Below are positions 4,239 through 6,385 of a DNA stretch of 6,385 bases, piece after piece (position 1 is the stretch's first letter; every line of letters starts with the position of its first letter). The stretch lies in the NCBI GenBank assembly GCA_002371345.1, contig DFHY01000055.1, positions 1 to 6,385 of the forward strand, given 5' to 3'. The notes below the pieces were generated by a model. The model saw only the letters and a list, made by a program, of their open reading frames with translations, was not told where the DNA came from and searched no databases. Made by a program: the position numbers and the translations under genes. This stretch comes from Lachnospiraceae bacterium UBA3711 (lineage in GTDB: Bacteria; Bacillota; Clostridia; Lachnospirales; Lachnospiraceae).

Positions 4239-6385
4239 ATGAAAGAAGGCCTTCGTGTAAAAGTATTCCGGATGAACATTATACCGATAGCTGTCGCTGT
4301 CATTTTGTTCATGATACTCGGCATTCTGCAGGTAAGGCGTTTTGCCAAGATCATGGAGCAGACTAATCAGGAGCAGAATAACGTTATTCTTGAGACTGTG
4401 ACAGACTCAATGCTTGATCTGACCACTGAAAATTATCAGAAATATGTCATTTCAGAGGCAAGGCTTTTAAACAGTGAGTTCCGTACTATGCGCCATGATC
4501 TCGAGGTGCTCGCGAAAGAGGCAGAGATGGTGCTGCAGCAGCCATCTCTTTCTCCGCAGGAAGATATACTCCCTCCATCCAGCGATGACGCGGGCAAGAT
4601 GACGCTTCAGCTGCTGTATTCCGACAAAGCCGACAGGACAGATCCTGATCTCCAAAAGCAGATAAGCCAGATAAGTACGCTTGGCAGCATGATGCTTGAG
4701 ATCGTGAATAAAGACACCTCTCTGATCGACTGTGTGATATCTCTTGAGGGCGGCGCTTCGATACTGGCTGATAATACACCTGAAAAAAAGATCAAGGCAA
4801 ACGGTAAGGTCAAGCCGTTCAACTGCGATCTTCGTCCATGGTACGTCGGAGCCCTTGTTCACGATAAAACATTTTTCACCCCTGTAAACAGGGACAGTTT
4901 CACCGGTGAACTGCAGATAATGGTGGGCGTTCCGGTCTATCTGAACGGACGCGCCGTTGCGGTATGCGGAGGTTCTGTCCGCCTTGAAAAAATGGGCGAG
5001 ATCGTATCCGACGCACAATTCGGTGATTACACCGATTCATGTCTTATCAATGAAAACGGAAACCTTCTGTATTCTTCGAGATCATCCGGCGAGGTGAGTA
5101 TCGCCGAAAACAATCTGAAGAGTCTGAAGGAAAGCAGCAACGCTGATCTGGTAGAGGTTGTAAATGAAGCGATGAAGGGTAATTCCGGCGCCTCTCTTCT
5201 AATGCTTGACGGCAAATACTACTATGCCGCATATGCTCCGGTCGAGACAGTCGGCTGGTCACAGCTTCTGCTGATCTCCATTGAAGACCTGTATGAGGTC
5301 GCGTACCTCGTCACGCAGAAGACGGATTCTGTCATGACAGATTCCCTCGACGATGTTCGCAGCAACGAGAACAGAACCATTATTTCAACCCTGATCGTAG
5401 CGGCTATACTTCTTGGTCTGGCAACTATCGTATCCATGCTGTTCGCCAAAAATCTGGTGCGCCCGATCAAAAGAATAACCCTGCGGGTGGCGGAGATGCA
5501 GGGGGAAGATATGACTTTCCAGCTGGATGACGTCATGATGACCGGTGACGAGATCGAAGTTCTCGCGAAGGCCTTCGAGAATATGTCTGTGCAGATGAAG
5601 GGCTATGTCAGCGAGATCGTAAAGATCACATCCGAGAAGCAGCGTCTTGACACAGAGCTCTCTGTCGCGTCCGCCATCCAGGTCAATATGCTGCCGACGC
5701 GTTTCCCCGCTTTCCCTGAGAGGAAGGAATTCGATCTGTACGCCGTAATGGATCCGGCCAAAGAGGTCGGAGGTGATTTCTATGATTTCTTCCTGATAGA
5801 TGACGACCATCTGGCCGTTGTCATGGCTGACGTTTCCGGAAAGGGTGTCCCGGCAGCGCTGTTCATGGTTATCTCCAAGACTCTTATCAAGAATATCGCG
5901 CTCTCAGGCATTCACTCATGCCCCTCACAGATTCTGGCTGATGTAAATAATCACCTGTGTGAAGGAAATGAAGACAATATGTTTGTCACGGTCTGGCTTG
6001 GGATACTGACCATCTCAACCGGAAGGCTTGTCTCCTCCTGCGCGGGGCATGAATACCCGGTCTTCTACCGTCATGGCAATGGCTTCGTCCTTGAGAAGGA
6101 TCCTCACGGTATGGCAATTGGAGGGTTTGAAGGCCTGCGTTACAAGGATGTCGAGTGGAAAGTTGAACCGGGTGATATGCTCTTCCTGTATACCGACGGT
6201 GTTCCCGAGGCAAACAACAGCAGGGAAGAGCTGTTCGGAAATGACCGTATGATGGACGCTCTTAATCAAAGCTACGACACGGTCTGTACAGATGAAAATA
6301 AAGCTCCGGACCTTCGGAGATTCCTCCGTGAGGTCCGGAAACATATCGATGATTTTGCCGGCGATACGCCTCAGTTTGATGATCT
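4239..6385 (+). CDS. Membrane sensor phosphatase: dCache-like domain, HAMP, SpoIIE/RsbU PP2C-type phosphatase (3' partial)
   Basis: The reading frame is open from ATG 4239 to the window end (715 codons plus two bases). Residues 14-32 form the first membrane helix. Residues 33-380 are an extracytoplasmic sensor of dCache type, with R199-P-W201-Y202 in the distal pocket region and the closing Y-A-P-V-E-T-V-G-W340 motif. The second membrane helix is 381-402, HAMP about 403-456, and a signalling helix leads to the typical S-x-A-S-A-I-Q481-x-x-M-L-P486 entry of SpoIIE/RsbU phosphatases. The catalytic domain keeps its metal ligands: V-G-G-D513-F-Y-D, A-D531-V-S-G-K-G, A-G-H604, Y-T-D653-G and a final F-D-D715. 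Only the last few residues should be missing. Such enzymes dephosphorylate a serine on STAS antagonists and so reverse RsbW-like kinases; they need Mn or Mg. An external ligand would set activity through HAMP. Its natural partner is the HATPase domain encoded at 1-1509. The 87-base upstream gap could allow separate control. The ligand and STAS substrate are unknown. Confidence 0.93.
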   Translation, partial: MKEGLRVKVFRMNIIPIAVAVILFMILGILQVRRFAKIMEQTNQEQNNVILETVTDSMLDLTTENYQKYVISEARLLNSEFRTMRHDLEVLAKEAEMVLQQPSLSPQEDILPPSSDDAGKMTLQLLYSDKADRTDPDLQKQISQISTLGSMMLEIVNKDTSLIDCVISLEGGASILADNTPEKKIKANGKVKPFNCDLRPWYVGALVHDKTFFTPVNRDSFTGELQIMVGVPVYLNGRAVAVCGGSVRLEKMGEIVSDAQFGDYTDSCLINENGNLLYSSRSSGEVSIAENNLKSLKESSNADLVEVVNEAMKGNSGASLLMLDGKYYYAAYAPVETVGWSQLLLISIEDLYEVAYLVTQKTDSVMTDSLDDVRSNENRTIISTLIVAAILLGLATIVSMLFAKNLVRPIKRITLRVAEMQGEDMTFQLDDVMMTGDEIEVLAKAFENMSVQMKGYVSEIVKITSEKQRLDTELSVASAIQVNMLPTRFPAFPERKEFDLYAVMDPAKEVGGDFYDFFLIDDDHLAVVMADVSGKGVPAALFMVISKTLIKNIALSGIHSCPSQILADVNNHLCEGNEDNMFVTVWLGILTISTGRLVSSCAGHEYPVFYRHGNGFVLEKDPHGMAIGGFEGLRYKDVEWKVEPGDMLFLYTDGVPEANNSREELFGNDRMMDALNQSYDTVCTDENKAPDLRRFLREVRKHIDDFAGDTPQFDD
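6305..6339 (+). repeat. 35-base GC-rich hairpin inside the phosphatase coding sequence
   Basis: TCCGGACCT (6305-6313) pairs perfectly with AGGTCCGGA (6331-6339). Inside this, CGGAG (6315-6319) pairs with CTCCG (6324-6328) around an ATTC loop, leaving only a one-by-two-base internal bulge. No T-run follows and the reading frame continues, so it is not an intrinsic terminator. Possible roles are an mRNA stability or pausing element; the encoded helix (P-D-L-R-R-F-L-R-E-V-R-K) could also produce it by chance. Confidence 0.5.

Noticed and set aside
4880..4913. Adjacent dyads CCCTGT-AA-ACAGGG and TTCACCGGTGAA in the sensor coding region
   Set aside because: Each is at chance expectation for its length, and they fall inside the dCache coding sequence with no link to a promoter or gene boundary.
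4467..5018. 183-codon minus-strand reading frame opposite the sensor domain of the phosphatase gene
   Set aside because: The + strand frame here encodes a clear dCache-like sensor continuous with HAMP and SpoIIE domains. The antisense frame has no family features.
6015..6344. Minus-strand frames opposite the SpoIIE catalytic domain
   Set aside because: The + strand carries the conserved A-G-H, Y-T-D-G and metal-ligand motifs, so the antisense frames are shadows.

Overview
The window looks like part of a Bacillota (Clostridia, possibly Lachnospiraceae-like) chromosome. The grounds are purine-rich Shine-Dalgarno sites (AGGAGGGG at 4228-4235), a Gram-positive style lipoprotein signal peptide, mid-range GC with C/G-leaning third positions, and a SpoIIE/RsbW-type signalling repertoire. 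The taxonomic call rests on style, not on a marker gene. All four genes lie on the + strand and fill almost the whole window. The gaps are 28, 19 and 87 bases, and there are no RNA genes, mobile elements or CRISPR arrays.

Layout: (1) positions 1-1509 hold the 3' part of a gene for a MATE-type multi-pass membrane protein, fused at its C-terminus to an RsbW/SpoIIAB-like HATPase domain. (2) 1538-2443 encodes a LysR-type transcriptional regulator. (3) 2463-4151 encodes a lipoprotein solute-binding protein of the family 5 (peptide/nickel/oligopeptide) class, with no permease or ATPase beside it. (4) 4239-6385 holds a membrane sensor phosphatase with an extracytoplasmic dCache-like domain, a HAMP domain and a SpoIIE/RsbU PP2C-type phosphatase domain. 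It runs off the window a few residues past its last conserved Asp pair.

Genes 1 and 4 carry two of the three standard parts of a partner-switching circuit: the serine kinase/anti-sigma-like HATPase and the opposing PP2C phosphatase. The third part, a STAS-domain antagonist, is not in the window. Here the kinase-like module is attached to a transporter-like membrane protein and the phosphatase to an extracellular sensor, so both would act at the membrane. The LysR regulator and orphan binding protein between them suggest a solute-responsive signalling locus. The domain calls are well supported by sequence; joint function as one system is inference.

Smaller signals include two AT-rich dyads in the 87-base gap before the phosphatase gene, sharing a TAGATT half-site 43 bases apart, and a strong 35-base hairpin inside the 3' end of the phosphatase coding sequence.
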